Source: Ascochyta rabiei
Taxonomy: Eukaryota; Ascomycota; Dothideomycetes; Pleosporales; Didymellaceae
Direction of reading: 5' to 3'
Assembly (NCBI RefSeq): GCF_004011695.2
Contig: NC_082423.1
Span: 1,319,911 to 1,383,910 of the forward strand
Length of the DNA: 64,000 nucleotides
A model generated the notes under the pieces. It was not told where the DNA came from and ran no database searches. It was given only the letters and a program-made list of their open reading frames with translations. This document shows, piece by piece, positions 1 to 13,498 of this stretch (within the stretch, counting starts at the first letter, position 1; each line of letters opens with the position of its first letter). Both the position numbers and the translations under genes were made by a program.

Positions 1-283
1 GCAGCGGATCATCCGGAATGGCTTTGGCGATTTAAAAAGGACGTCGGAATTTTGAGGGAAGGGGAGGCGGCTGTGGGTGGGGATCCGGGATTCCCGGCTC
101 TATGAGCTGTCTCGGCAAACAAGCCAATGAACACCATTGCCGCCGTTCGGAGAAGCCATGAATTTATCTAGCAGAAATCTTCGTCTAATGGAATTTTTTA
201 ACGGAAATTGTCATCTTAGGTCATGTTCGAGCGAATACTAGATTTATTTTTAGAAGTCAATGTAGTAGTATTGTCTAGATGTC
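1..283. other. Left flank, non-RIP sequence without recognisable gene
   Basis: Balanced base composition and no excess of TA/TAG, unlike the DNA that follows. I see no convincing coding frame or RNA gene in it. It ends at a GATT-rich stretch (about 284-312) where the mutated transposon block begins. It could be the tail or promoter of a gene lying to the left of the window. Confidence 0.4.
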
Positions 284-318
284 GTACGCTCTGATTGATT
301 GATTAATTAATTGCTTAA

Positions 319-1333
319 CGTACTCCACGGGTGAGCGGATCAAACGGGTGAGCGGATCAAACGGGTGAGCAGATCACTCTGCCAAGACCACTCTAAACCT
401 CCACCTTACCACGCAATGCCTTAACAACAATATTAATCTACGCCCTTAAGAGAAGCTGCAATACAGCTTGCGCTCTAGGTAATTAGATAAGACGTGATAC
501 TTACCCTATAACGCGCTGTAGCTATATATAACACACCTTATAGTATACTCTATACTTAATACACAAAACAACCTATATAAGCTAATTATATGCCAGTTTA
601 ACAGATTATAGACTAGACTAAGAAGGACGTAATTGCTAAGTATATCCTTAAGCTAGATGCATAATAATTTGCCTCTAAGCTAGCTGCTATAGCTAATATA
701 GCTGATTCTTTATGTGCTAAGCGCAATATAGGCTATGTTAGCATAAACTAGCCTAACACGTTTATTAAGCGCCGCCCTAACCTTAAAGTAAGGTTTAATC
801 GCAAGTACAACTACAAGAGAGCCCTCTGTAAGAATCTAGAGATTATTAGGGGCTAGTTTTAGCTTATAGCTAATGTTGAAGCTAAGTATAGCATCTAGGA
901 TAACAATATATATAACTTTAATAAGACAGGCTTTATAATAGGCTAGATATTAACAGGAGCAGTTATTATAGGCTTTAAGCGTTAAGGATAGCTAAAGGTA
1001 GTGTAGTAGGGTAACTGTAAGTAGATAACAGTTATACAGGGCATTAATAGCATAGGGTAGGCTATTCTACCCTTTATTCTTTAAAGGCTGTAACTACCTC
1101 TCTACCTAGTATAAAGAAGACAATCTGCCCTATAATTAGGTTATTAGAGTCTCTAAGAATAGATAGACTACTAACAAGCTTAGTCTAGACTAGTTAAAGC
1201 ACTTTAATGCCTATACAAAGACGCGCACCTAAAGAGTATACTAGCTACTCCTTATTAACAGCTACAAGAGCTACAACTCCCTTAATTTCTAACAATACTG
1301 TAAGGAAGTAAATATTATTACACTATATATACC
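319..1333 (+). mobile_element. Fot1/pogo (Tc1-mariner) transposon, 5' half, RIP-degraded
   Basis: The left terminal inverted repeat starts near 319 (CGTACTCCAC, then three GGGTGAGC-type units) and runs to about 440. Read on the plus strand with stops ignored, about 590-1333 gives pogo/Fot1 transposase. Near 903-945 it reads NIYNFNKTGF, matching the NIYNFDETGF motif with the catalytic D changed to N as RIP would do. Further on come TVIQGIN-like and WYKEDNLP-like stretches typical of the DDE domain. Stops are TAG/TAA at former Q or W codons. The frame is cut at 1333 by a Copia LTR and its C-terminal part is not found nearby. The inverted repeat is matched in opposite orientation at 25510-25682. 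Confidence 0.8.
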
Positions 1334-1506
1334 TGTTAGATGGTATAATAAATGTGTAATGAGGTAACGTAATAATATTAATAATTGTTGTGTGTTGCTG
1401 TTACCCTGTGTTTAGTGAGATTTAGGTTCTTTGCTAGTGTGCCAAGCCTATTAGTCCCTGCTTGATTGTACAGATCTAACCTTGCTAGAGCTTGTTCTAT
1501 CTAACA
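1334..1506 (-). repeat. 3' LTR of the truncated Copia element
   Basis: It begins TGTTAGAT and ends ATCTAACA, a perfect 8-bp inverted terminus of the TG...CA type. A polypurine tract sits just inside on the element's 3' side. The five bases outside are ATACC. The partner LTR is missing, so no target duplication can be tested. Confidence 0.7.
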
Positions 1507-2947
1507 CACCCCTTTAGCTTAGAGACTTATTAAGCTAGTAGTTATGCAAATGTAAGGTCTTTAAGTTGCTCTTAAATTTCTTTAAGAGGTATAGTATTTG
1601 TTTCCTATACTAGCTCTATAATAGCTAGGCTAAGTTATTAAAGGAAACCCTCCTATTTGTTTGCTAGTAGGACTTTTGTTATGCTGTCTGCGATTATATT
1701 TGCTAACTGTATAAATTCTATCTTAATTATACCCTTAGATACTTCTTATCTAATCTAATAGTTATAGATATCTACATGTTAAATTTTAGTTTAGAGATAG
1801 AAAACTTCCTCTGTTACTAAGCGTATAGTTTACTTATTGTTACACTAGATAGTAATAGTACGCGTGTCTATTTTTATTTAGAGTTTGTAAAGCAGTCTTA
1901 ATATAAAGAGTGCTTCTTTAGCTACTTATAAGAGAGCTAGTAGCTCTGCTTTAGTAGTTAATATAGTAACTGTGTCTTGCTTATTAGCTCTCTATGTAAT
2001 AAGTCTACTAAATAGTCTTATAGCGTATCCTTGTAAGCTTTTATAATTTAGGGTAATATCTTTAAATAAAGTGTTACTTGCAATCTGTAGTCCTTTAGCT
2101 CCTCCTAGTTATAGGGCTTATTATCTAGTATCTTAGAGGTATAGTAGTACTTAATCCGCAGCGTTATAGTGCTTAGGTCCTAGATTTACTACAAAGCAAG
2201 CTAGTTATAAGGTAGCAAAAGTAATATCTAGCCTTATAGTAACTGCAGCAAAGAGCAACAACCTAATCTTACGTTAATATTTATTAATTTCTGCTAGCGC
2301 TGCTAGACCCTTCCTTAGCTAAAGCTCTATCGCTGCTATAGGAGTATTGTGTTAAATATCCTACCTATTAGCTAAGCAGCTAATCTTGTCTAAGTATGCC
2401 GCTTTTAATAGTTAGATCTTTAATCTGCTCTTTCTTAGATAATTTCTATGCTAAGGAACTACTAAAAATTATCTCCTCTAGTAAATTTATAACTGTTTTG
2501 TAAGTAACTAATTACTTCTTACGCTTTGCCTATCTTATCTCTGTAGTACGCAAGTATAATATTGTTAATATAGAAGAAACTAATATTCTATCTCTAATTA
2601 GGCAGCACAGCTTATAGGGTACAATCTAGAACCCTAGTACCTTTAGTGTTGTAGTAAATCCTTTCTGCTAGAGGAGTAGGGAGATACGGAGACTGTATAA
2701 CGCCTTATTAATTTATAGAATCATTCTAGGCTTCTAGTAGCCTTAAGGCATTCTTATGTAAACCTCTTAATCTATTGTTGTATAGACAAACGCGTTTATA
2801 ACATTATATTATTTTAGCTCTATATTATAGTAAGCTGCAATTACTATTATTATTTAAAGTAATTAGCTAGTAAGTGTGGCTGCATAAGTGTCTTTTAAGG
2901 TTATATTTAGCTGTTAGTTACCTCTAACTACTAGTTGCGCCTTATAC
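1334..2947 (-). mobile_element. Copia (Ty1) retrotransposon fragment, RIP-degraded
   Basis: Minus-strand translation of about 2947-2400 gives Copia reverse transcriptase: KNVINAFLYTTINSEVYVRMP, then KALYSLRISPLL. This corresponds to the usual DVKNAFL...EVYxxQPPG and KALYGLKQSPR motifs, interrupted by TAG stops. The 3' LTR lies at 1334-1506, preceded in element orientation by a purine tract (AAGCTAAAGGGGTG). The element is truncated at 2947, exactly where the Gypsy LTR begins. No 5' LTR is seen, so roughly the 3' third is left. Confidence 0.75.
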
Positions 2948-3171
2948 TGTAGTGGAGTAAAAGTACAAGGCTAACTAGTAAGGGCTTAGTAAAACATTGG
3001 GGTTTGGATGCACGTGATTATTGGGTGTGTTAACTAGCAAGGGCTTAAAGGGCTATTAGGGATTAAAGGCACGTGATTGTTGGGAGGGTATATTAGATAA
3101 TCTCAGCAAGCTATTAGGGCTTGCTATTAAATACAACTACCTTCTTGTATTAAGCAATATTTACACCTACA
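2948..3171 (+). repeat. 5' LTR of the nested Gypsy element
   Basis: It starts TGTAGTGG and ends CACCTACA. It is clearly homologous along its whole length to 24561-24784; most differences are C/T or G/A, as expected of RIP acting independently on both copies. It contains a CACGTGATTGTTGGGAGGGTATA stretch split by few changes between the copies, a possible promoter box. Confidence 0.85.
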
Positions 3172-3422
3172 AAATAGTAACTAATATGCAACTTAAACGC
3201 CTATAAGCCTTAGTTTTAGGAAGGCTAAGGCTACTTTAGCTAGTACTTAATAGGATAACAATATACAGTACGTGAAAAACAGTATCTTCTTTATGATTTC
3301 CTTTTACGTAGTTGCAACACAGTGTTTATAGGACAGGTCTAGCAAGCAGTTACAGACTAAGCAGTAGGCCTAGAAAAACAGCATAGAGTAAAAGGCGTTA
3401 GAAAGATCTAACACTAACAACA

Positions 3423-3686
3423 CAGAACTAAGCTAGGCTTAGAAATCTATTAGGACTTACAGTAAAAGGTCTACACATACCAGCAGTACAGAGCTAAGCT
3501 AGGCTTAGGAGTCTATTAGGACTTGCAGTAAAAAGTCCACACATGCCAGCAGTACAGAACCAAGCTAGGCTTAGAAATCTATTAGGACTTGCAGTAAAAA
3601 GTCTACACATGCCAGCAGTACAGAACTAAGCTAGGCTTAGGAACCTATTAGGACTTGTAGTAAAAAGTCTACACAGTTATAACAGT
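3423..3686 (+). repeat. 66-bp tandem repeat, four units, in the Gypsy gag region
   Basis: Units begin CAGARCYAAGCTAGGCTTAG at 3423, 3489, 3555 and 3621. The period is exactly 66 bp, a multiple of three (22 codons), so it would preserve the gag frame. The last unit decays after about 50 bp. Differences between units are mainly transitions. Confidence 0.85.
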
Positions 3687-6600
3687 TACAGCCCTTACGT
3701 GCAGCGTGCACAGCCCTAGTAAGAGAGCGTTCTTATAGTTTTGTTAAGGCTACAAAAACCTCTGCCTATTAGATAATTATATAGTAACAGGAAATAACAG
3801 AAAGGTATAATAGAACTAAGTTATGTTAGAAAAAGGGACAAGTATAGAGAATACCTAAGCAAAGACTATTTAAACAAGACAAGAAGACACCTTCTAACAA
3901 GCAATTACCCACAATTTTTAGCACTAACAAATACCTAAAAATAAAAATAGTAACTAAAACTTACTAGTATGTTAAACACTCTAACCTATAAAGCTCCCTC
4001 TAGCACCTATTAGGATGCTGTAAGGGGAGGATCTACTACATTACCTCTAGAAGCAGAAACTACAGCAGCTTATCTCTATCCTAAAAATTTAGAGACCCTA
4101 AACGCGTTACTACTAAGCAATAATGCTTTAGGAGACCTAGACTTACGCTAAATCCTTTCTATCATTGCTAATAGAGTGGGACATATTGCCTAGGAGATCT
4201 AGTGCACCTACGCTAACAAGTAAGCCCCTTTTACAGACGTACCTCTAGTATTTAGCAGAGAAAATATAACCTATTTCCTAAAGGAGATTAAACAACGCTT
4301 TAGTTTCTACAAATAGACTATTAAGGACTGTATTAGTAGACTCCTTAGTTACTATAACTATACTTACTAAGAGACTATTAAGTTAAGTCTAACAGACTTT
4401 ACAGCCGCCTAGGCAGCAACTAATTAGCAAGCTGTTAAGGAAGCACTCTAACGTTAATTCTAAAGCTAGGATAAGGCCTAGCAGGAAGAGACTAAAGATT
4501 TACTCCGCACTTAGTGCATATTATGCTTATTAACCCTAAATTTGTTCCTCTAAGGATACCTAGACAACTTTAGCCCTAGGTTTAAATAATGCCTAGAAGC
4601 TAGGACAGTAGCAGAATTATATAAAGGATTCTACTTAGCAAAAGGCCTAAATAAAAAATATCTTAATAAGGTATTAAACAAATATAAACTTACTATAACC
4701 TATCTAGAGGACTTTTACTACGCTGAAATTAAAGCGTTCCTTAGCAAGGTTGCCTTACAAGAATTAGAAATTAAATTATTTAAACTAGTATTTAAGAAGA
4801 AAACAACAACAACTAAGTTATAGGCACCTAATAAACTATTAGGACTCCTAAACACATTTAAACTAGCCTAGTTAAACAAAGAAGGCGTGCTAAAGAGGCT
4901 ATCTAGAGCACGCCCCCTAAGTAAAAGAGGAGTCTAAATGCTACCAGGGCATTAGCCTACACAAGGAGAAGTTAATAACCTTATTAAGAAGTTCTCTAGG
5001 ATTAAGCTTAACGGCATAAATCTCTTACTTGCCCCTTAGGAGCTATAGGAAGCAGAACTGCTTTTGTATAAAGACATATAACAGGAAGTTAGTACAGCCC
5101 TTATAGGTCTTAAAAGGCAATACTAAAGACCTATTAAGACGCAAAACCCTACCAGCTTTAATTAATCCCATGTTACTTAACAAGAAGGGCTTTTTCTAGC
5201 TAGGACAACGCCGCAGGGATATAGCTAACTAAGAGGCCTAATAGTTTGTTATGCCTGTAGAAAGGAAGGCTGCCTAGCGTTAGCATGCGCAGACAGAGAG
5301 AAACTAATCTAGGTCCACCTTAACTAGTAAGGACGTCTTATATGGGGATTAGCTAAAAACCTATAGGGTAATATTTATAACGTGTTAGAGACGTATATTA
5401 TAAAAACAGTTATAAAAGGCATTACGGAATAGCTTAAGAGATAAGGGCACGTAGTAGTTAAACTACTAACTACTATTAACCTATACGCGCAAGAACACTA
5501 TACCTAAGGTAATATTAGGGCTACTAGCAGTGCTATTGTTATAAACCTTAACGCAGATTAAGAGGCAGGCCTTTTAAAAGAAGAAGACTACGCCTAAAAA
5601 CTAAAGACAGTTATAATAGTGTAAAAAGAAAGCAAGAGCTGTAAGGTTTAAAAAGGACAACTTAACAGTTAATCTGTAGAAATAGTTAACCTAATATAGA
5701 CTAATTACTATATAAGGGATGTAGTAGTTTCTAAAGCATTATTAGGTTACACCCCTACTATTTAGAACAACAAAAGTAAGAACGCAGGATAGAAGGTCCC
5801 TAAGGCAGTGGCATTTAAAGAAGAAATAGATGTTAACAACTAGGCCCCTAACCTAAGAACATAGGAAGATGTAAAAAAGCACTAACTACTAGATAACCTT
5901 ATAGTAGACCTAAACAAGATAGTTTGCTAGGTCCTCTAAACTACCATTAAGGTATCCCTAAAGGATCTGTTAGCATTAGCCCTAAAGCTCCAGCGAAGAC
6001 TAGGCAAGCTATACTACGCTAAAGCAGACCTAGACTTATTAGGCATACTAGCACCTAATTAGAAAAAAGATTAATAATGTTTCTAGGTTAATAATATAAC
6101 ACTCTCCTGTTCTAAATATGTTTATATAGAGGCTTACAACAGACAAATTATTTAAGCTAGCTCTTATAAGTTAAGTACTAATAGAACATTAATAGCTAGA
6201 CCTATGTTCCCTTACTAGCAGCTCTAGTATACTTATAGTATAAACCTTAAAGAAGAAGAACATAAAAGGACTATAGAGGAGCAAAGAGAGTATAATTAAG
6301 AATATAATTTTAAGCACGTCTAAAGAGACTGCTAGCAAGCCCTAATAGCCATTAATAATGCTTAGATGTTAGCACTGCTAGATTCTAGAGTAGAACTTAA
6401 CACTATCTTGCTAAAGACAGCTTAAGTAGCTAGATTAGTAATAACGTCTGTGCTAAACAAAATAGCGTCCTTACGCCTGCAGGCTGCTAATAGCACCTTT
6501 AAAGCATTTACTAGGATAATTTAGCATGCCCTAGTTATAATTAGGAACATTATAATCCCTACTAATTTCTTTACGCTAAAATTATTATTAAGCCTAGTTA

Positions 6601-7662
6601 TCCTTAGGAACCTATACCTGGCAGATGCACAATACACCTTCTAGTACTAGGCAGATAGACAAATAAGGTGTACTATCTACTCTAAAGACTGCAAATTATA
6701 TATAACATTTGTAGAAGCAACAGATAACACTATTAGAGTAATTACTTGCAGGTTAATTCATTTAAAAGAATAAGGAGAGCAAGCGTTAGGCCTAACTCGC
6801 TATAACCTTTAAAAACCCTAACAGCAAACAGACAAAGACTTAGTAGGCTTTTAAGATGCGCCTCTACGCAACTAGTTAGGCCCTAGCTAGATTACTATCT
6901 GCTGTGCACTATAATTAAGGAAGATTAGCACCTCTACAAGAGTAGACATAACAAGGTACTATCTAACATGCTTCTAGACCTAAACTACCTCTATTAGGCA
7001 GAACTAGCACAATTAAAGGAAGAAGTTACTTAATGTCCTATTAAACTTAGGTGTAGCACCGCGTATAAAACTATAGCTAAGAAGGTCTAACTAGTCTATA
7101 ACTTAACAGTAACCCTACATGCTGGAGAGGGACGCTAAGACTAGTAGGAAAGGGCTTAATTTTAACAGCTACTAAACCTAGATTAGAGCTAGCAGCAGTT
7201 TTAGAGGCACATTAAGGACTACACTGCCAGCTTTCTATTAGGTACTAGATTAACCCTAGAACAACTTTAGAAAATGAAGATAGCGGACTAGCTGTAGCCT
7301 AGGGAACAAGAGATGTTAATTCAATTATTCTACTGTTAAGAAGCAGCCTTATACTTTAATTTCTTTAAGTCTAGGCAAATCTATACAGATGTCTACCCTC
7401 TAGTACAATTTAACACAGTACTACATGCTGCTTAGAAGGGAAACAGCTTCCTAGTCCTAAGTAAACTTAGGGGCGTAGTAGAACAAATAATCTAGGAATA
7501 ACTTAACTGTGTAGTCTTAGAGTACAGTAAGAGCCTATACAGTAAACTATAGTTCTTAGTTAAGAAAAAGAACACTAAGTATTAGCTTATTAATAATGCC
7601 TAACAGATTAATAAGGTTATAATAAGAGATGCAAACTTACCGCCTAATCCTAATAAGTTCTT

Positions 7663-7816
7663 TGTTAGATAATATGCTTAATATAAAAAGATAATGATAA
7701 AGGTAATTAATTAATAATTATCTGTTTTAATGGCTAACTTTATGTGTGTGTGCCGCTAGCCCCTAAGTTAGCTAAGGTTAACTCCAACTTGGTTCAGCAA
7801 GGTTGGTTATCTAACA
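7663..7816 (-). repeat. Copia LTR (left copy)
   Basis: It begins TGTTAGATAA and ends TTATCTAACA, a perfect 10-bp inverted terminus. It is 154 bp, with a direct repeat at 12985-13138. Confidence 0.9.
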
Positions 7817-9316
7817 CACTCCCTCAGCTTTAAGGCTCTATTAAAGCTGGACACATTTGGCTCTTATTGTACCTCTAGGTTAGCAAGCTTTTAGTTAAGT
7901 AATTCTATCAAGGTGTTGGCTGGCTTTCTTCGTTCAGTATGTTTCTCTAGTCCTAGCTGCCTTAGAAAGGTTAACCACTTACTTGCAGGCAGAGCCTTTA
8001 TAAGTCTGTTAGCTAATATCTTAGTAGATAGGACATAGGTAACTGTTATAGTGCCTTTCTTTACCTCTTATTGCAGCTAGTGGTTGTAAATGTCTACATA
8101 TTGTAGTTTAGTTTGTAGTTTAGAGACTTCCTTATTAATCTATAGATAGTCTAGGTATTATTATATTAAATAGTAATCATTAATTATAAGAGGTTTATAC
8201 TAAGTTCTAATAATAGTTATAAGATAAAGATAGCTTCCTTAGCTACCTATACTAGGGCAAGTAGCTCTGCTTTAGTTATTAATGTAGTAACTATGTCTTA
8301 CTTATTAGCTCTTTAGGCAATAAGTCCTCTATATAGTTTAATAGTATATCCTTAGAAGCTCTTCCTGTTAAGAGTATTATTAGCAAAAAATGTATTACTA
8401 GCAACTACTAGGTGCTTACTGCCTCTAAAGGTAAGAGATAGGTCTTGTGTTCCTTATAGGTACAATAGTACTTAATCTGGTGTGTTATAGTGCTGCTGTT
8501 AAGAGTTAGTTAGAAACTATGCCAGCCTAAATATAGCAAAGGCAATGTTAGGCCTAGTAGTAACCGCAGCAAAGAGGAGAGATCTAACCTTCCTCTAGTA
8601 TTTGTTAATTTCTAATACTACAGCTTCCCCTTTATTTAGTAGAAGCTTAATGCTTAATATTAGTGTGTTATAATGTATGTCTGTCTTATCTGCTAGAGAG
8701 CTAATTTTGTTAATATATAACGCCTGTAAGAGGAGGATCCTTAGGTTGTCTTAGTCTTAGGTTATCTCTACTCCTAGAAACTATTACAGATTGTTTCCTC
8801 CTATAACAGAGTATTTGTTAGTAATATAGCTAAGAGCCTTGTCTGCCTTATGTTTTCTAGTCTAGTAATAAGCTATAATAATATTATCTATATAGAAGAA
8901 GATAGTAACTCTATTCTTAAGTAAATAATAGGGTTTATAGGGAACAACTGCAAATCTATAGTTTGTTAGAGTAGATGTAAATTTCTTCTGCTAGAGGAGT
9001 AGAGAGATTCTTAGTCTATATAGTGCCTTGTGTAGCTGTAAGACTATGCCCAGTTTCTAATGCCTGCGTAGCATCCTTATATAGACTTCTCTAATAATTA
9101 ATACATAAATAAAGGCGGTTATAACATTAAACTACTTAAGTTGTAGGTTATGTGCTGCTGAAATTGCTATAAGCATTCTATAAGACCTACTAGCTAGTAT
9201 TACTGCGTAGGTATCTTAAGAAGTAATATTTTGTTGCTAGTTACCTAAGACTACTAGTCGCGCCTAATATTTAAGTAGGTAGTAGTTCTTGTTAAGCTTG
9301 TACGTGTATACCTACA

Positions 9317-9600
9317 TACAATTAAGTATTGAAACGCACTAGTCACCTAAAGCCTTGTCCGATTCCTCTCCGACTTATCACCGACTCGGTGCCGTTACAT
9401 CCGTGTCCACCCCACACCCCAGGCCAGCACTCTAATTCTTTATAACTCTTATGAGGTATAAAAGGCACAAGGCTAAAAGGCATAGAGAGCTAATTTTTAA
9501 GTATTCTTTCGTATAAGACCTATAGGAATAGAACGATTCTCTGTGTAAACTATCCTAGTGCTCCTATACACCTTGTAGCAGATACCCACCCCTTTTAGAG
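9317..9600. other. Less-mutated, GC-richer patch inside the Copia element
   Basis: Between two heavily TA-rich stretches, about 9340-9435 reads as ordinary sequence with many unmutated CpA/TpG and CCCC runs (for example CCACCCCACACCCCAGGCC). A TATAAAA box lies near 9457. It has no counterpart in the related Copia fragment at 1.5-2.9 kb. It may be a short later insertion such as a solo LTR or MITE. I found no clear terminal repeats. Confidence 0.4.
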
Positions 9601-12600
9601 ACTTCTATCATCCTGCGTCGTTACAAGTATCTAGTGTCCTACTACCTTAGTCTTTGTTAGGGGTACTTTAGAGTATGACTTTATGTTCTAATAGCTGCTA
9701 AGGTGTTCTTGCTTAGCTTCTTTAAACTATTTGTGAAGCAGGTAGTCCTCTAGTTTAATTGTGCTGTTGGCTCTGTTAGGAGTTAGCTTTAATAAGGCTT
9801 AAGACCCTTTATTAGTATTTGTTTTAACCTAGCCTTGTTAATATTGTTGCCCTAGCATGTGCCTATGCATCTGCCCTATATACTAGCTATAAATGTAGCT
9901 TTCTACAGGATAGTTTATAAAGTTCCTTAAGATTACGCTAGCGTTAATTCTAACTAATTAGCAGTTAACTAGTGCCATCTGCTAACTCCTGATTAGCTGT
10001 TACCTCTTGCTGACTAGGATAACAACAGCATGTTTATTAACAGTGTAACTAGTAGCAGAGTTAGAGGAGGGGTTAGATATATATATCTAGCTCTCTGTCT
10101 ATTATTATATCCTAGTTAATCTTCTGTAGTATTTAAGTGTGTAATAGTGTTGTCCTTATAGAATAACTAGATTTTAGCCTTATTTTAGGGTAGAGGTAGA
10201 AGCTCTACGCTTCTTATCTATATTGCTATCTCTTTAAGAGTGCTGTGCATAAGGTTGTCTATTAGGTCCTAAGTCTAGCTACTAAAGACAGTATCCTTAT
10301 TAAAGATTATATCTCTTATGCTAATAACTTTTGCTAAAGTTGGAATCTATATCTAATATATGTTTAAGGATTAGTATCCTACTAGGTATCCTACCTATGC
10401 TCTTAGGTCTAGTTACTAGAGTTGTAACTTTCCCTAAAGGGTGTTACTTATAAGAGTAAAGGCTTTATATCTATATGCTTTTAGATATACCTAGTCTAGT
10501 TTCCTACTTTATATGTTTAAGCTAGCTAGTTAAGCTGTATAGGTAAAGAACATATTATAGAGTATTTTCTAGTTATTTAATAACCTTAGTATTTAGTTGT
10601 GTAGGTATACTGCTGCCCTTATAATCTCTAGCTACATTTCCTATAGTAGGTTTGCGTCTAATCTTATAGTGTATGCCTTATCTTTTATTACACCCCCTAA
10701 CCGTTTAGCACCTCTGTTTTATACTTAGGTGTCTACTGCAGAAGGCTTAAGCCTAATTAATTGCGCAGCGCACTATTATAATACTTCTAGTTTTCTTATA
10801 GTAATTTTACTATTACACTTAATTACTTTAACCTAGATCTTGTATTGTTTTAACAGGAATTATGTAAGAGTGTCTAAGAAGTAGATATTTGTTTTTCCTA
10901 GTTAATTATCTTTAAAGTAGAAGTCCTAGAGGAAGCCAGATTGCCTGTTAACAGCAAGTTAATAGCTCTTTTCCTTAGTAAAGCTTCCTTCTTTATATAA
11001 GTAGAAGTTAATTACTATGCGTTCTCCTAGTCCTTTATTGCTTATTCGCAGTATTTAACTAATTTGCCTCTTAGTCTTAGCCTGTCTGCAAGTATTACAT
11101 TAGACTCTAGTAATACCCCTAACTCTTACCCCCTAAGATTGTTAGATAAAGTGTTTAATAGTAGTAGCTCTAGGGTGCCTTATTTGCTTATGCTATAGTA
11201 GAGCAGTAGCAGTCTTAGGTATTTAGCTTTGTGTTAATTATATTGCAAATGCTGTCTATAGCTGTTCCCTAAGTACCTATTATCTATATTGTTTATCTAA
11301 GGATGTAATAGCTGTGTTATCTACTTGTCTAAGCTAAGTTAGATCTCCTTTTGTGTCCTACTAGATGCCCTGTTAACATAATTGTTAGAAAGAGATAAGG
11401 TTGCAAAGAATGTCTAGGCACTATGCTACGTTGTGTAGTTTAAGAGTAGTTAGTTAGCTTATATTTAATAGATAGAGATAGACAGTGCTATATCCCTATA
11501 TCTATACCTAGGAGTTTCCTGCCTATAGGTAGTTGTTTAATGTAGGTAGAGTAAGGTCTTATATCTAGTCCTTATTGTTTATAATATAGATTATTAATCC
11601 TAAGTTAGGAATATAGGAGTTCCTAAGAGAGTAGCTTAGTAGCTCTATATTGTATAATTCTTTAACTAGACTTATGTTAATTATTAATAACTTCTATCTC
11701 TGTAGTTATTCTAGAGGTGCCTCTAGTGTTTAGGATGTCTTAATAGCTAGTGTCTTAGTGCAAGCTTGTTTTGCAGATCTAACCTAATCTTAAAGGTTAG
11801 CATTTTGTTCTATCCTAAATTGTACTATCTTAGCAATTCTATTGCGTAGGGTAAACTATTCTAGTGCTTTATCTTTGTAGACGTAGTAGCAATCTTCTAG
11901 TCTATAGCATTGTCTACAAGCAGGGCATTTTACTCCTCTACCTGCTGCTGTATCCCGTCTTAGGGACTGCTTAGATATAGTTATTTAACTAATATTCTGT
12001 TTTTAATAAGGTCTTCCCTAACTCCCCTATGTAGTAGGAGTAGAAAATAGGTCTTTAATAACATAAAAGGCGTCCCTGTTAGTGTCTAGGGTAGATTTAC
12101 TACTAGTAGTAAGAGTTAAGTTATTCCCTGCAGCAAAGGCGCCCCTTTACTGTTTCCTCTTAGAGTAGTACTTACTTATATGCTATTAGAACCGTTTTAT
12201 TATTTCTTTACAAGTTATGTTTTATTCTTGTCTGCTATAGTCCTAGAATATTATTACCTAGGTTAGCGCTATTTTTATTACTAAATCTAAGAAGTCTTAG
12301 ACAGTGTCTTGTATATTATATATTTCAGTAACACCCTTAGTTTTAGCATTAGTTGCAGCATATTATACTTAAGGAGCTAGGTATCCTAGCTCCTAGGTTA
12401 TCTTATTAGTTTAAGGGCTGCTAGGTATTAGTAGCGTGTGCGTAATTGTTCTTCTTTAGCGTTAATACTAATAGTATGTTTAAGGCTAATAAGCTATATT
12501 TAAATTTATTTACCTAGATAGCAGTAGTTCTTTATAAGGTAAGGTGATACTAAGCCTTAGATAAACATTACTACCTTATCTTAGTTAGCTTATTTATTAT

Positions 12601-12984
12601 AGTAGTCTCTATCCGCTATCTTATAGGATTTAAAGCAGCTTTTCTAATAGTTATTATCTTCCTTCTATGCCTTTAGGCTGTTAGCTAACAGTTTAGATAG
12701 AATTTCTAGAAGCTATAGGTTTCCTTATTTATTATTACTAAGGGCTGGCCTCCTCTTGTAGTTAGTAATGTCTAGGGCGTTAGGTACTTGTTGTTTAGTC
12801 CTTAGAGAGATAGTCTAATTTAGGTCTATCTTCTCCTATACGTCTAGAGAGGCGCAGCAGGTCTGTAGTTAATGCAGCTAAGGTGTGTAGGTTATGTAAT
12901 CTATAATTTAATATTAATAAATTACGCATTATTAATAGCAATATATTAAACGAGTGTTTTAGTATTGTTAGTAAGACTCTTAAT

Positions 12985-13138
12985 TGTCAGATAATATGCT
13001 TAATATGCAAAGATAATAATAAAGGTAATTAATTAATGATTATCTATCTTAATGGCTAATTTTATGTGTGTGTGCCGCTAGCCCCTAAGTTAGCCAAGGT
13101 TAACCCTAACTTAGTTCGGCAAGGTCGGTTATCTGAAA
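12985..13138 (-). repeat. Copia LTR (right copy)
   Basis: It begins TGTCAGATAA and ends near TTATCTGAAA, 154 bp, direct repeat of 7663-7816. The terminal C/T differences fit RIP. It is followed by the duplicated target TTCTT. Confidence 0.9.
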
Positions 13139-13498
13139 TTCTTAGAAGAGTTTGCTAGATGTTAGGTTGTATCCCTTATTAACTTCTTCTCTAGATACGA
13201 CTAAGTAGAGCTACACCTAGACTCTTACCTATTAACTACGTTTATAACCCTAAGCTATAGGCTTGTACATTAATACACACTTCTAATAGGAACAACAAAC
13301 TCTGTAGCAGAGTTTGTACGCGTAGTAACAAAAGTGCTCTAGGATCTAGTCCTATCCTGTTATATGCTATACATAGACAACATTACTATAAAGGGTCTAA
13401 AAACAAACTACAACAACAAGTTGCTTAAACACAGGATCTAGAGGTTTATTAGGGAGCACATAATAAACATTAACTAGGTACTCTAAAACCCTAAGATA

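Larger units (their letters stand above)
7663..13138 (-). mobile_element. Complete Copia element inserted in the Gypsy RT gene, RIP-degraded
   Basis: It is bounded by 154-bp LTRs at 7663-7816 and 12985-13138. The target site TTCTT is duplicated directly outside (7658-7662 and 13139-13143), and the Gypsy reverse-transcriptase frame resumes at once after it. The LTR at 7663-7816 is followed inward by CACTCCCTCAGCTTT, the complement of a polypurine tract, so the element runs on the minus strand. Its 3' portion (about 7817-9300) is related to the truncated Copia at 1507-2947, including the GTTACCTAAGACTACTAGTCGCGCC-like stretch. All frames carry many TAG/TAA stops. It is younger than the Gypsy element that it interrupts. 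Confidence 0.9.

Noticed and set aside
9385..9415. CACCGACTCGGTGCC resembles the terminal hairpin of a Cas9 tracrRNA scaffold
   Set aside because: Only this short palindrome matches. The rest of the scaffold, a promoter and any vector sequence are absent. A 5-bp-stem palindrome of this kind can occur by chance.
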